Part shown: one piece after another, positions 54,582-62,983 of the stretch
Position numbering within the stretch: position 1 is the first letter of the stretch
Layout of the letters: every line of letters begins with the position of its first letter
Assembly (NCBI RefSeq): GCF_900111565.1
Contig: NZ_FOIK01000001.1
Coordinates: 1,767,309 to 1,831,308 of the forward strand
Source of the DNA: Paenibacillus sp. NFR01
GTDB lineage: Bacteria; Bacillota; Bacilli; Paenibacillales; Paenibacillaceae
Direction of reading: 5' to 3'
Length of the DNA stretch: 64,000 bases
Made by a program: the position numbers and the translations under genes
The notes under the pieces: model-generated
The model's database searches: none
The model's input: only the letters and a program-made list of their open reading frames with translations
Told to the model about the DNA's origin: nothing

Positions 54582-55454
54582 ATGTGTCAGCAGCCTTCCA
54601 TTCCGCTTCTTAATCATCCGATTGTTTTTTACGGCGCAGGCTCCATGGCTGAAGCCATCGTGCGCGGCATGATCGCCCGCAGCGTTGTCTCTTCCGGAAA
54701 TATCATCATGCTGAACCGCAGCGGCAGCGAACGGCTTGCCGAGCTTCGCGGCCGGTACGGCGTAACGGGCAGCAACGATCCCGAACAGAAAAACGAATAT
54801 TTGCGCAGCGCGCCGGTCATCGTACTGGCGATGAAGCCGAAAGATGCCGCCGAAGCGCTGCGTGCGCTCGGACCAATGCTCTCCCCCAATCAACTGATCG
54901 TATCCGTCATCGCCGGTCTGACGATTTCGACGCTGCAAGGGCTGCTGGGTAAAAAGCAGCCGGTGGTTCGCACGATGCCGAACACCTCCAGCTCCATCGG
55001 CCTCGGCGCCACCGGCATCGCCTTCTCCAAGGAGGTCGATGAGACGGGCCGCCGGACGGCGCTGAATATCTTTGAAGCCGTCGGCATGACCGCCGTCATC
55101 GAAGAGGAACGCATGGAGACGCTGACGGGCATCTCCGGCAGCGGGCCGGCCTACATCTATTACATGATGGAGGCGATGATCGCCGGCGGGATCCGCGGCG
55201 GCCTGGATCCGAAGCAGAGCGCCGAGCTGACCGTCCAAACCGTGCTCGGAGCGGCCCGCATGGTGCAGCAGACCGGCGAAGAGCCGGCGGCCCTGCGTAA
55301 AAAGGTAACTTCGCCGAACGGCTCCACGCAGGCAGCGATTGAAGTGCTGGAGAAGGGCGACTTCTTCGAGACCGTAATCGCCGCAGTCCACCGCTGCGCT
55401 GAGCGCTCCCGGGAAATGGGCGCGGCGCTCGCGGACGAGCTGGCTAAAGAATAA
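54582..55454 (+). CDS. proC: Pyrroline-5-carboxylate reductase
   Basis: A 290-residue enzyme for the last step of proline synthesis. The NAD(P)-binding Rossmann motif is FYGAGSMAEAIVRGM. VVRTMPNTSSSIGLGATGIA and the catalytic SGSGPAYIYYMMEAMI segment are present, with KVTSPNGSTQAAIEVL near the C-terminus. Placing proC with proBA under one T-box gives a single proline-responsive unit; a terminator ends it. Confidence 0.95.
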   Translation: MCQQPSIPLLNHPIVFYGAGSMAEAIVRGMIARSVVSSGNIIMLNRSGSERLAELRGRYGVTGSNDPEQKNEYLRSAPVIVLAMKPKDAAEALRALGPMLSPNQLIVSVIAGLTISTLQGLLGKKQPVVRTMPNTSSSIGLGATGIAFSKEVDETGRRTALNIFEAVGMTAVIEEERMETLTGISGSGPAYIYYMMEAMIAGGIRGGLDPKQSAELTVQTVLGAARMVQQTGEEPAALRKKVTSPNGSTQAAIEVLEKGDFFETVIAAVHRCAERSREMGAALADELAKE

Positions 55455-55470
55455 ATCAAGTTTGCCAATA

Positions 55471-55511
55471 AAAAAGGACCTCCCAGCCACAATTGTGGGG
55501 GAGGTCCTTTT
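55471..55511. terminator. Bidirectional terminator, proC/dnaD
   Basis: The stem AAAAGGACCTCCC/GGGAGGTCCTTTT is placed between convergent units. Confidence 0.88.
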
Positions 55512-55563
55512 CTATAGCCATAACGTTGCTGCAAACTCAAACTGACAGCGACGCCGACTCTGT

Positions 55564-56307
55564 TTATCTTCCGCCATTACGGAAGCGCTGCGTATAGTTC
55601 TTAACATCCTCGGCATTTTTGACCCGATTACGGGCCCATTCCAGCAGGATGCGGTCGATATACCGGAAATGCAGCTTCCCGGCGAACACGGATTCCTTCA
55701 AGGCGAGCAAGATCAGTTCCTCGGGATACCGGTCCTGATCAACCCAGCCGGAGATCGTTTCGCATTCCATCGGGGACAGCGGCCGTCCGAATTCCTTTTC
55801 GAAGATGCTGAACAGGCTGCGGCTCTCCTTGGCGCTCTCCGCTCCGGGGCCTACAGAAGCCGGAGCCGCTCCCGGGGCACTGCCGTAACGCCGGTCGCCG
55901 CCAGCGGCGCCTTGCGCCGCCCCGCGTTGACTTCCTTGCGCAGCTTCCGCCAGATAGGCGCCCAGCTTGGCGTAGAGGCCGGAGAAGTTAAACCGTTCGA
56001 AATGGATATCCCGAAGCTCGTCGTTGTCCTCGTCGATGCGGATAAATCCTTCCTTCACCAGCTTTTGCAGCTCCCCGGCGATGGCAGGAAGACTGCGGCC
56101 GGTGACGGCGGACAATTCTTCCATCGATGGGAACTCGATGCCTTCCACCTGCCGGAAGGAGAGCAAATGAATCAGCAGCATCGCTTCGCTGCCGGTCAGA
56201 TTCAGCTTCCGGTAATGCTTGATGAGCGCGTAGGGAATGACGGCCATTCCGTTCTCCAGACCGAAAGCCACGCCTTCGCCCCAGATGCCCCATGCTTTGC
56301 CGTCCAT
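55564..56307 (-). CDS. dnaD: DnaD replication-initiation protein
   Basis: A 247-residue protein that helps load the helicase at oriC and in restart. The N-terminal winged-helix DnaD_N domain (about 15-110) is followed by an Ala/Gly linker and the DnaB_2 domain (about 165-235) with the conserved Y-x-x-x-I-x-x-x-W motif in YIDRILLEW. Its ATG lies 17 nt after asnS, the same order as in Bacillus subtilis. Confidence 0.92.
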   Translation of the reverse strand: MDGKAWGIWGEGVAFGLENGMAVIPYALIKHYRKLNLTGSEAMLLIHLLSFRQVEGIEFPSMEELSAVTGRSLPAIAGELQKLVKEGFIRIDEDNDELRDIHFERFNFSGLYAKLGAYLAEAAQGSQRGAAQGAAGGDRRYGSAPGAAPASVGPGAESAKESRSLFSIFEKEFGRPLSPMECETISGWVDQDRYPEELILLALKESVFAGKLHFRYIDRILLEWARNRVKNAEDVKNYTQRFRNGGR

Positions 56308-56324
56308 ACCCTCACCTCTTTCCC

Positions 56325-57620
56325 TTACGGATAGAGACGGTACAGCGTGCGCGGGAACGGAATCGTCTCGCGCACATGGTCCAGACCGCAGATCCAGGCT
56401 ACCGTACGTTCAAGTCCGAGACCGAAGCCGGAATGCGGCACGGTGCCATACGTGCGGAGATCCATGTACCACTGGTAAGTCTCCATCGAAAGATTATGTT
56501 CTTTGAAACGTTCAGCCAACAGCTCCGGATCGTCGATCCGTTGCGAGCCGCCGATGATCTCCCCGTAACCCTCAGGTGCGATCATGTCTGCGCAGAGCAC
56601 CACTTCCGGACGATTAGGGTCCGGTTTCATATAGAACGCCTTGAAGGATGCCGGGTAATGTGTGATGAATACGGGCTTGTCGTATGCTTCGGCGATAGCC
56701 GTTTCATGCGGCGCGCCGAAGTCGTCGCCCCAGGCGATCTCATGGCCTTGCTCGTTCAGGAACTTGATCGCGTCATCGTACGTGATGCGCGGGAACGGTG
56801 CCTGAATGTTCTCCAGCTTGGAGATGTCGCGGCCGACCGTTTCCAGCTCGGCGCGGCAGTTTTTCACGACCGATTGCACCACAAAGCTGATGAACTGCTC
56901 CTGTACTTTCAAGCTTTCCTCATGATCCGTAAACGCCATTTCTGGCTCGATCATCCAGAACTCGATCAAGTGGCGGCGGGTTTTGGACTTCTCTGCCCGG
57001 AAGGTCGGGCCAAAAGAATACACCCGGCCGAGCGCCATGGCAGCAGCTTCCATATACAGCTGGCCGCTTTGCGTCAAATATGCGTCTTCGTCGAAATATT
57101 TCGTATGGAACAGGTTGGTCGTACCTTCCGCCGAAGTCGGCGTCAGGATCGGCGGATCGACTTTCGTAAATCCGCTTTCGTTGAAGAACTGCTGGATGGC
57201 GCGGATAATCTCCGCCCGGATCACCAGCACGGCCCGCTGCTTGGAAGCGCGCAGCCACAAATGACGATGGTCCATGAGGAAATCGACGCCATGCTCTTTC
57301 GGAGTGATCGGATAATTTTCGGTAAGATGAAGCACTTCGATTCCGGTTACCGTCATCTCGAATCCCGACTGGCTGCGCGGTTCTTCCCGGATAATGCCGG
57401 TTACGTACAGGGAGCTTTCCTGCGTCAGGCTTTTGGCGGCATCCCATACCTCCTCGGGAACTTCCGATTTCACCACTACGCCCTGGATATAGCCTGTACC
57501 GTCGCGGAGCTGAAGGAACTGAATTTTGCCGCTGGAGCGCTTGTTGTTCACCCAGCAGCCGATAACTACGCTCTCCCCGACATGCTCTTTTACGTTTCTG
57601 ATTACACTCTTGTTAGACAT
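56325..57620 (-). CDS. asnS: Asparaginyl-tRNA synthetase
   Basis: A 431-residue class IIb synthetase. The N-terminal OB fold (residues 8-100: [32 protein letters not shown]) binds the anticodon. Class II motif 2 is [21 protein letters not shown], and motif 3 is [30 protein letters not shown] 57620 is favoured over GTG 57626 by RBS spacing. ackA lies only 19 nt upstream. Confidence 0.96.
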   Translation of the reverse strand: MSNKSVIRNVKEHVGESVVIGCWVNNKRSSGKIQFLQLRDGTGYIQGVVVKSEVPEEVWDAAKSLTQESSLYVTGIIREEPRSQSGFEMTVTGIEVLHLTENYPITPKEHGVDFLMDHRHLWLRASKQRAVLVIRAEIIRAIQQFFNESGFTKVDPPILTPTSAEGTTNLFHTKYFDEDAYLTQSGQLYMEAAAMALGRVYSFGPTFRAEKSKTRRHLIEFWMIEPEMAFTDHEESLKVQEQFISFVVQSVVKNCRAELETVGRDISKLENIQAPFPRITYDDAIKFLNEQGHEIAWGDDFGAPHETAIAEAYDKPVFITHYPASFKAFYMKPDPNRPEVVLCADMIAPEGYGEIIGGSQRIDDPELLAERFKEHNLSMETYQWYMDLRTYGTVPHSGFGLGLERTVAWICGLDHVRETIPFPRTLYRLYP

Positions 57621-57639
57621 GGCCACGTCTCTCCTCTGA

Positions 57640-58848
57640 TTAGCTGTTCAGTCCTTGCACTAAATGATACGTATCGCGCGCAATGACGAGTTCTTCGTTG
57701 GTCGGAACGACCAGCGCCTGCACTTTGGACGTTTCCGTCGAAATACGGCGAGGATCGCCGGAGCGAACCTTATTCGCTTCGGGATCAAGCTCGATGCCGA
57801 GGAAGGTCAGGTTGCTGAGCACTTTTTCACGAAGCAGGGATGCATTCTCGCCCACGCCGGCAGTAAATACAATGGCATCCACGCCATTCATCGCTGCAGC
57901 GTAAGATCCGATGTATTTGCGCAGACGGTATTCGTACATTTCAAAAGCCAGCGTCGAATTCGGCTCGCCTTTCTCGTAACCGTCAATGATGTCGCGCATG
58001 TCGCTGCTTGTGCCGGAGATCGCCAAAAGACCGCTGTGTTTGTTCAGCATCGAGTTGACTTCGCCCGGTGTCAGTTCTTCCTTGTTCATCACGTATGGTA
58101 CGACAGCCGGGTCGATGTCGCCGCTGCGCGTACCCATCATCAGGCCTTCCAGCGGGGTCATGCCCATCGACGTGTCGACGGAAATGCCGCCTTGAACCGC
58201 AGTCACGCTGGCGCCGTTGCCGATATGGCAGGTGATGATCTTCATGTCTTCGAGCGGACGGCCAAGGTATTCGGCAGCCGCTTTGCTTACGAAGTCATGG
58301 GAGGTGCCGTGCGCGCCGTAGCGGCGAACTTTGTATTTATTGTAAAGCACGCGCGGAATCGCGTACATATAAGCTTTTTCCGGCATGGTTTGGTGGAACG
58401 CGGTGTCGAATACAACGGCTTGCGGTACGCCAGGCATGTTGATTTCTGTAGCCGTAATCCCCATAACAGCTGCAGGGTTGTGCAGCGGCGCCAGGTCAAA
58501 CAGACGGCGGATTTCCGATTTGGCATCCCCGTCCACGAGTGCGGAAGCTTTGAAAGTCTCGCCGCCATGCACGACGCGGTGGCCGACGGCATTGATCTCG
58601 TCGATGGACGAAATCACGCCATGCTCGGCATCGGTCAAGCAAGCCAGCACTTTACGGATCGCAGTGTTGTGTTCCAAAATTTCGCTCACTTCGGTAACTT
58701 CCTGTTTGCCGGTCGGTTTGTGGGTCAGGATGGAGGAATCCATGCCAATCCGTTCAACGAGGCCCTTAGCGAGTACCGATTCGTCAGTCATGTTGTAAAG
58801 CTGATATTTAAGGGAAGAACTTCCCGAGTTGATTACGAGTACGTTCAT
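57640..58848 (-). CDS. ackA: Acetate kinase
   Basis: A 402-residue enzyme interconverting acetate and acetyl phosphate. It begins [18 protein letters not shown], with later motifs [62 protein letters not shown] and FTAGVGENA. The length fits acetate rather than butyrate kinase (about 355). Its ATG overlaps the dehydrogenase stop by 4 nt; pta is not in the window. Confidence 0.96.
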   Translation of the reverse strand: MNVLVINSGSSSLKYQLYNMTDESVLAKGLVERIGMDSSILTHKPTGKQEVTEVSEILEHNTAIRKVLACLTDAEHGVISSIDEINAVGHRVVHGGETFKASALVDGDAKSEIRRLFDLAPLHNPAAVMGITATEINMPGVPQAVVFDTAFHQTMPEKAYMYAIPRVLYNKYKVRRYGAHGTSHDFVSKAAAEYLGRPLEDMKIITCHIGNGASVTAVQGGISVDTSMGMTPLEGLMMGTRSGDIDPAVVPYVMNKEELTPGEVNSMLNKHSGLLAISGTSSDMRDIIDGYEKGEPNSTLAFEMYEYRLRKYIGSYAAAMNGVDAIVFTAGVGENASLLREKVLSNLTFLGIELDPEANKVRSGDPRRISTETSKVQALVVPTNEELVIARDTYHLVQGLNS

Positions 58849-59717
58849 ATCCGGTCACCATCCTTGTCATACTTGAAGAAGCCTTCGCCCGATTTCATTC
58901 CCAGCTGTCCGGCACGCACCATCTTCTTCAGAATGGTCGAAGGGCGGTATTTCAGTTCACCGTATTCGCGGAACATGCGTTCCAGCGCGGCCAGTACGGA
59001 ATCCAGACCGAAACGGTCGGCCATTTCAAGCGGTCCGTATTGGAATTGATAGCCGATGCGCATCGCGTCGTCGATGTCCTGTGCGGAGGCAACGCCTTCT
59101 TGCAGCACATGCATCGCTTCGTTGATGAACAGGCAAATGAGGCGTGAAGTTACAAACCCCGGGGATTCGTAAATCATTACGCCTTTTTTCTCGACGACAT
59201 CGTCGACAAAGGATTTTGTTTCTTCAAAAGTGCTGTCGGAGGTTCTCAGCCCGCGGACGATTTCCACCAGGTTGACCTTAGCGACCGGATATATGAAATG
59301 CATGCCGATCACGCGTTCCGGATACATTGTCGAGCTTGCCAGCTCCGTCAAGCTAAGCGTGGAAGTGTTGCTGGCCAGAATAATGTGGCTCGGACACACC
59401 TGATCAAGCTGATTGAATACTTTTTTCTTCGCTTCCAGGTCTTCGATGATGGTTTCGATAACCATATCGCAAGAGCTGAGCTCGGCGAAATGTGTCACTT
59501 TTTGGATGCGGCCCAGTATAAGTTTCTTCTCCGCTTGGGTAATAGCCCATTTCTCCAATTGTTTGTCCAGACTGGTTTCGATCATTTCGTAAGAATAGTC
59601 CAGTCTTTCCGCGTTTTTCTCCACCAGCAGAACATCCAGGCCTTTGGCTGCCAGCATTTCGGCAATCCCTTGACCCATCGTGCCGCCGCCGATGACGCCA
59701 ATCTTTTTAAATACCAT
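58845..59717 (-). CDS. Divergent 3-hydroxyacyl-CoA (3-hydroxybutyryl-CoA) dehydrogenase
   Basis: A 290-residue protein. The NAD-binding domain has IGVIGGGTMGQGIAEM (6-21), and the C-terminal helical domain begins near 185. Catalytic His140 (MHFIYPV) and Glu152 (NLVEIVRG) are kept. The Asn normally in HFFNPV is Tyr143, and the conserved Asn of the PGFVxNR motif is Ser191 (PGFVTSR). A paralogue with altered substrate range, or reduced activity, is possible. It is translationally coupled to ackA. Confidence 0.85.
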   Translation of the reverse strand: MVFKKIGVIGGGTMGQGIAEMLAAKGLDVLLVEKNAERLDYSYEMIETSLDKQLEKWAITQAEKKLILGRIQKVTHFAELSSCDMVIETIIEDLEAKKKVFNQLDQVCPSHIILASNTSTLSLTELASSTMYPERVIGMHFIYPVAKVNLVEIVRGLRTSDSTFEETKSFVDDVVEKKGVMIYESPGFVTSRLICLFINEAMHVLQEGVASAQDIDDAMRIGYQFQYGPLEMADRFGLDSVLAALERMFREYGELKYRPSTILKKMVRAGQLGMKSGEGFFKYDKDGDRI

Positions 59718-59829
59718 AACTAAGTCTCCATCCTTTCAGGTATCTATACTTTTGTATTGTACCTTGTCTGTCGTAAAAAAAAATACAGTCCGACATATAA
59801 TAATATCTTAGCATGTCTGAAAAGTAAAA

Positions 59830-59860
59830 AAAAATAACCGGCATAAAGAATTATGCCGGT
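59830..59860 (-). terminator. Terminator overlapping the FtsH-like stop codon
   Basis: The stem ACCGGCATA/TATGCCGGT (59837-59860) includes the stop codon at 59851-59853, and a T run follows on the minus strand. Confidence 0.8.
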
Positions 59861-61353
59861 AAAAGTACGCTGTCACGAAATTGACAACGAAATTGATCTC
59901 CCGAAAGAACTTCTTCTTTGAGCAGGATATTGAGCGAATCGTCAAAAATTTGCCGCTGCTGCCGTAGCAGATCGCGGGTTCTGTCCATCAGGTCATCCAG
60001 AATTTTGCTGTTTTCCTTCATCAGCTCTTCGGTGGTCACCATCTGCAGGTTCGCGATCCCCAGCGAGGTTAGGCCGGATTTCATCATCGTCTCGACAATG
60101 TCGAGGGCCTGGTCAAAGTCGCCGCGCGAGCCGGTGCTGCGCCCGCCGTAATGGATTTCCTCCGCCGCCGCGCCGCCGAGGGCGATCATGATCTGCTGCT
60201 CCAGAAAATCCTTCGTGTACAGGTACTGCTCGGCTTGCGGATTATGACGCACATATCCGAGCGCCTGGCCCCGCGGGGTCAGCGTAACCTGGCTGACGCT
60301 GCCTGGACGCAGCAGCTCCGCCATGATGGCATGTCCGAGCTCGTGGATCGCTACCCGCTTCTTCTCTTCCTGGTTCGTCTCACGGTCGGTCTTCTCGCCC
60401 ATCATTACCTTGTCGATGGCAAGTGACAAATGCCGCTGCTCCACTTCGTTTTTATTCTCGCGCATCATGTAGATCGCCGCTTCGTTCATGACGCTTTCGA
60501 GCTGAGCGCCCGAGAAGCCGTAGGCTTCTTCAGCGATTTTATCGAGATTGACGGTTTCATGCAGCGGTTTGTTTTTGGCATGCAGCTCAAGAATCGAACG
60601 GCGGCCTTTTTTATCCGGCATATCCACCTGGATGTGGCGGTCAAAACGGCCCGGACGCAGCAGCGCCGAATCGAGCATTTCCTTGCGGTTAGTGGCCGCG
60701 ATCAGCAGAATGCGCGGCGTATCGTTGTTATAAATGCCGTCCATCTCGGTCAGCAGCTGGTTAAGCGTCTGATCGTATTCGCGCTGCTGCCCGCCTTCGC
60801 GTTTGCCGCCGATGACGTCGATTTCGTCGATAAAGATGATTGCGCTTGTCTTGTTTTCTTTTTGCGCGCGGGTACGGGCATCCTTAAACAGATCACGGAT
60901 GCGGCCGGCGCCGACCCCGACGTACATTTCCACAAATTCACTGCCGGAAGCCGCTACGAAAACAGAGTTCGTATAATGCGCCGCCGCTTTGGCCATCAGC
61001 GTCTTCCCGGTTCCCGGAGGCCCTGTCAGGAGGATCCCTTTCAGCGGCCGGATCCCGAACTTGCTGATTTCTTCATGCCGGATCAGGAAATCCAGTGCCT
61101 CTCTCAGCTCTTGCTTGGCATTGTCCTGCCCGCCGATTTCCTCAAAGGTTAACTTGGACGGGCCGTTCTTCTTGCGTTTCTTGTCAGCCCCCGCGTTAAC
61201 GGTAAGGCCGCCGCGCAAATGCGCAATGACCAGCAGGGCGGTAACCATACCCGCAGCCACAATAATCGGAATGATATTAATGCCGACAAACGCCATAAAA
61301 ATCAGCAGCACGGGCAGGAACCCGACCAGCACTTCTTTCCAATACTTAGGCAT
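59851..61353 (-). CDS. FtsH-like membrane AAA+ metalloprotease lacking the outer domain
   Basis: A 500-residue protein. Two closely spaced N-terminal membrane helices (about 8-25 and 28-46) have only a few residues between them, so the extracytoplasmic domain of ordinary FtsH (about 70 residues) is missing. The AAA domain holds Walker A GPPGTGKT (111-118), Walker B AIIFIDEID and TNRKEMLDSALLRPGRFDR. The zinc-protease motif is HELGH (337-341; FtsH usually HEAGH) and the third ligand is probably Asp412. It overlaps the upstream membrane-protein gene by 8 nt. Total length is about 140 below typical FtsH. It is a paralogue rather than the main FtsH. Confidence 0.88.
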   Translation of the reverse strand: MPKYWKEVLVGFLPVLLIFMAFVGINIIPIIVAAGMVTALLVIAHLRGGLTVNAGADKKRKKNGPSKLTFEEIGGQDNAKQELREALDFLIRHEEISKFGIRPLKGILLTGPPGTGKTLMAKAAAHYTNSVFVAASGSEFVEMYVGVGAGRIRDLFKDARTRAQKENKTSAIIFIDEIDVIGGKREGGQQREYDQTLNQLLTEMDGIYNNDTPRILLIAATNRKEMLDSALLRPGRFDRHIQVDMPDKKGRRSILELHAKNKPLHETVNLDKIAEEAYGFSGAQLESVMNEAAIYMMRENKNEVEQRHLSLAIDKVMMGEKTDRETNQEEKKRVAIHELGHAIMAELLRPGSVSQVTLTPRGQALGYVRHNPQAEQYLYTKDFLEQQIMIALGGAAAEEIHYGGRSTGSRGDFDQALDIVETMMKSGLTSLGIANLQMVTTEELMKENSKILDDLMDRTRDLLRQQRQIFDDSLNILLKEEVLSGDQFRCQFRDSVLLPA

Positions 61354-61885
61354 TATTCCACGCTCCCATTGCCTGCGATACACGCGGCAGAATGATAAAC
61401 TTGCTTTCCTTGCCATCGCTTAAGCTGACATACACGTTGGTTTCGTCAATCTCCGTGGTCGCCGTAACCTCTTTGTATTTGGCGTCCAACGTGAGTCCTT
61501 CAAGCTTCGCCGGAATCAGCGTATATTTGCCGCTCTCCATCGCTTCAGCCACAGAGAACAGGGCATCGTTCCAATACTCATCAAGCAGCGGGCTGGTATG
61601 CTGTTCCAGATCCAGCTTCAGCGACCGACCGCTCAGCGCCGAGCCGCCTTCGCTCTGGACGTACTGGACGAGTTCGCGCAATTTCGTGCCCGGTGCAAGA
61701 TCAAGTTTCAAAGTGACTTCATTGCGGTTAATAGAAATATGGGAATCCTTGACGCCCTCATAGGACGATACAACCTTCTCTAGCGGCTCCTGCACGGCAA
61801 ACTGGCGGTACGCATAAAACCCGCCAAACAGCAGCCCGGCCGACAGCAGAACGGTTAGTAGCACAGGCATTAGACGTAATTTCAA
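61346..61885 (-). CDS. Single-pass membrane protein coupled to the FtsH-like protease
   Basis: A 179-residue protein of no family I recognise. One membrane helix (about 6-27) is followed by an extracytoplasmic alpha/beta domain of about 150 residues with PLEKVVSSYEGVKDSHISINRNEVTLKLDLAPGTKLREL and a C-terminal TNVYVSLSDGKESKFIILPRV. TTG 61885 is chosen because AGGAGG lies 7 nt before it. The 8-nt overlap with the protease gene implies coupled translation. It may supply the outer domain missing from the protease. Confidence 0.75.
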   Translation of the reverse strand: MKLRLMPVLLTVLLSAGLLFGGFYAYRQFAVQEPLEKVVSSYEGVKDSHISINRNEVTLKLDLAPGTKLRELVQYVQSEGGSALSGRSLKLDLEQHTSPLLDEYWNDALFSVAEAMESGKYTLIPAKLEGLTLDAKYKEVTATTEIDETNVYVSLSDGKESKFIILPRVSQAMGAWNNA

Positions 61886-61952
61886 GAAACGTCCTCCTCT
61901 CGTTATTCGCAAACCTCTATGTCATAATTCCATGAATCCTTAACAGGCGTGT

Positions 61953-61991
61953 CCAAGCTTCTGCGCTTGGTGACATGCTCTTCCGCATGTC
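61953..61991 (-). promoter_or_regulatory. Tandem hairpins in the leader of the protease unit
   Basis: Two adjacent stems, CCAAGC/GCTTGG (61953-61970) and GACATG/CATGTC (61972-61991), lie about 70-105 nt before the TTG start. There is no T run, so an attenuator is unproven. Confidence 0.35.
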
Positions 61992-62132
61992 TCAGTACAA
62001 CAAGTAGTATATCATAGGCATATATACGATCTAGCAAAAAAGTGTGAATATTATTTTAAATTTTCAATACTATTTTTTGGAGAAGCTGCTGCTTCTATCG
62101 TAGCTTCCGCTTAATATATCTCTTTTAACGGC

Positions 62133-62170
62133 AAAACAGGCCGCAAAGTTTAACTTTGCGGCCTGTTTTT
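62133..62170 (-). terminator. Terminator of tseB
   Basis: The perfect stem AACAGGCCGCAAAGTT/AACTTTGCGGCCTGTT is flanked by A and T runs, about 70 nt after the tseB stop. Confidence 0.85.
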
Positions 62171-62241
62171 ATGCTTCTTTTATATCGCTTTTCTATATCA
62201 AGTTATAGCATTTCGTATATCATCCATTAAACATACTGTAT

Positions 62242-62760
62242 CTACCGGACGGGCAAACTGAAGCCGTCACCGATTTGCGAACCGTCGGAGAAACGGAAAA
62301 ACCGGTAATAGTAGCGTCCCTTTTCCTTATAGAAAAGCTGCCAGGCATATTCTCCGTTATACACGCCCGGGAGCAGCCGCTTGATCGATATGCCGGGCAG
62401 CTGATCGGCGATGATTCCGCGGATCTGCTTCTCGGATACGCCCTTCGCCACTTCCTCGGCGTAAATGTCGTTGTCTCCGCCGGCGGGCTTGCCGTCTTGG
62501 GTGAAACGAACCCATACCATCATTTTCGTTCCGGCCTGATTGCTGCCGGTCAGCACCCAATAGATCGAGTTTTCATCCCAGACGGATTTCTGGGCCTTCG
62601 TAATCTCGGTCAGTCCGGCTTCGGTGCGGGCCACATGCCTCGCGGCGTTGCGCTCACTCGATTCATCCTTCATCACGTAGGCAAAGAACTGGCTTAAGCC
62701 AAACAGAAGAAGCAGAACGATGGATATACTGAGCGGAATCCACTTTTTCCCTTTTCGCAA
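62242..62760 (-). CDS. tseB: TseB/YpmB-like DUF5590 membrane protein
   Basis: A 172-residue protein with an N-terminal membrane helix (about 8-28) and an extracytoplasmic DUF5590/PepSY-like domain: SIYWVLTGSNQAGTKMMVWV, AKGVSEKQIRGIIADQ, LPGVYNGEYAWQLFYKEKGRYYYRFF, SDGSQIGDGF. Bacillus subtilis YpmB (TseB) is about 160 residues, acts in cell elongation with PBP2A, and lies near aspB-asnS-dnaD; the neighbourhood is partly the same here. TTG 62760 follows GGGAG. A structured repeat copy lies 71 bp upstream. Confidence 0.8.
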   Translation of the reverse strand: MRKGKKWIPLSISIVLLLLFGLSQFFAYVMKDESSERNAARHVARTEAGLTEITKAQKSVWDENSIYWVLTGSNQAGTKMMVWVRFTQDGKPAGGDNDIYAEEVAKGVSEKQIRGIIADQLPGISIKRLLPGVYNGEYAWQLFYKEKGRYYYRFFRFSDGSQIGDGFSLPVR

Positions 62761-62830
62761 AACACAGCTCCCTTTCCATTTTATAACTGATGAACTACTG
62801 CGTTTCACTAAAAACTCGGTCGGCACTATG

Positions 62831-62946
62831 GAGAATGTTTGGACTTCCGGTCGCTGTTGTTTCCAGACTTCTTGATTAATCGCTTTACGCGTTGAAATCC
62901 GGAAACAAAGGCGATCGCTACGCTCCTACAGTTCCAAACTTCCCCT
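62831..62946 (+). repeat. Structured intergenic element, copy with GTTTCC stem
   Basis: Outer stem GTTTGGA (62837-62843) with TCCAAAC (62933-62939). Middle stem GGTCGC (62849-62854) with GCGATC (62911-62916). GCTGTT (62853-62858) is followed directly by GTTTCC (62859-62864), which pairs with GGAAAC (62901-62906), then AAAGGCGA (62907-62914). Confidence 0.75.
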
Positions 62947-62983
62947 TCGCTTCTCTTGTTTCCATGTACCAATAGTCATTCAT

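Larger units (their letters stand above)
61886..62241. other. Intergenic region between the protease unit and tseB
   Basis: No gene is visible in these 356 bp. It contains the leader hairpins at 61953-61991, an AT-rich stretch (62000-62080) and the tseB terminator (62133-62170). Confidence 0.5.

Noticed and set aside
57640..58848. Butyrate kinase, given the neighbouring hydroxyacyl-CoA dehydrogenase
   Set aside because: The length of 402 and the acetate kinase motifs fit AckA; butyrate kinases are about 355 residues and differ in these segments.
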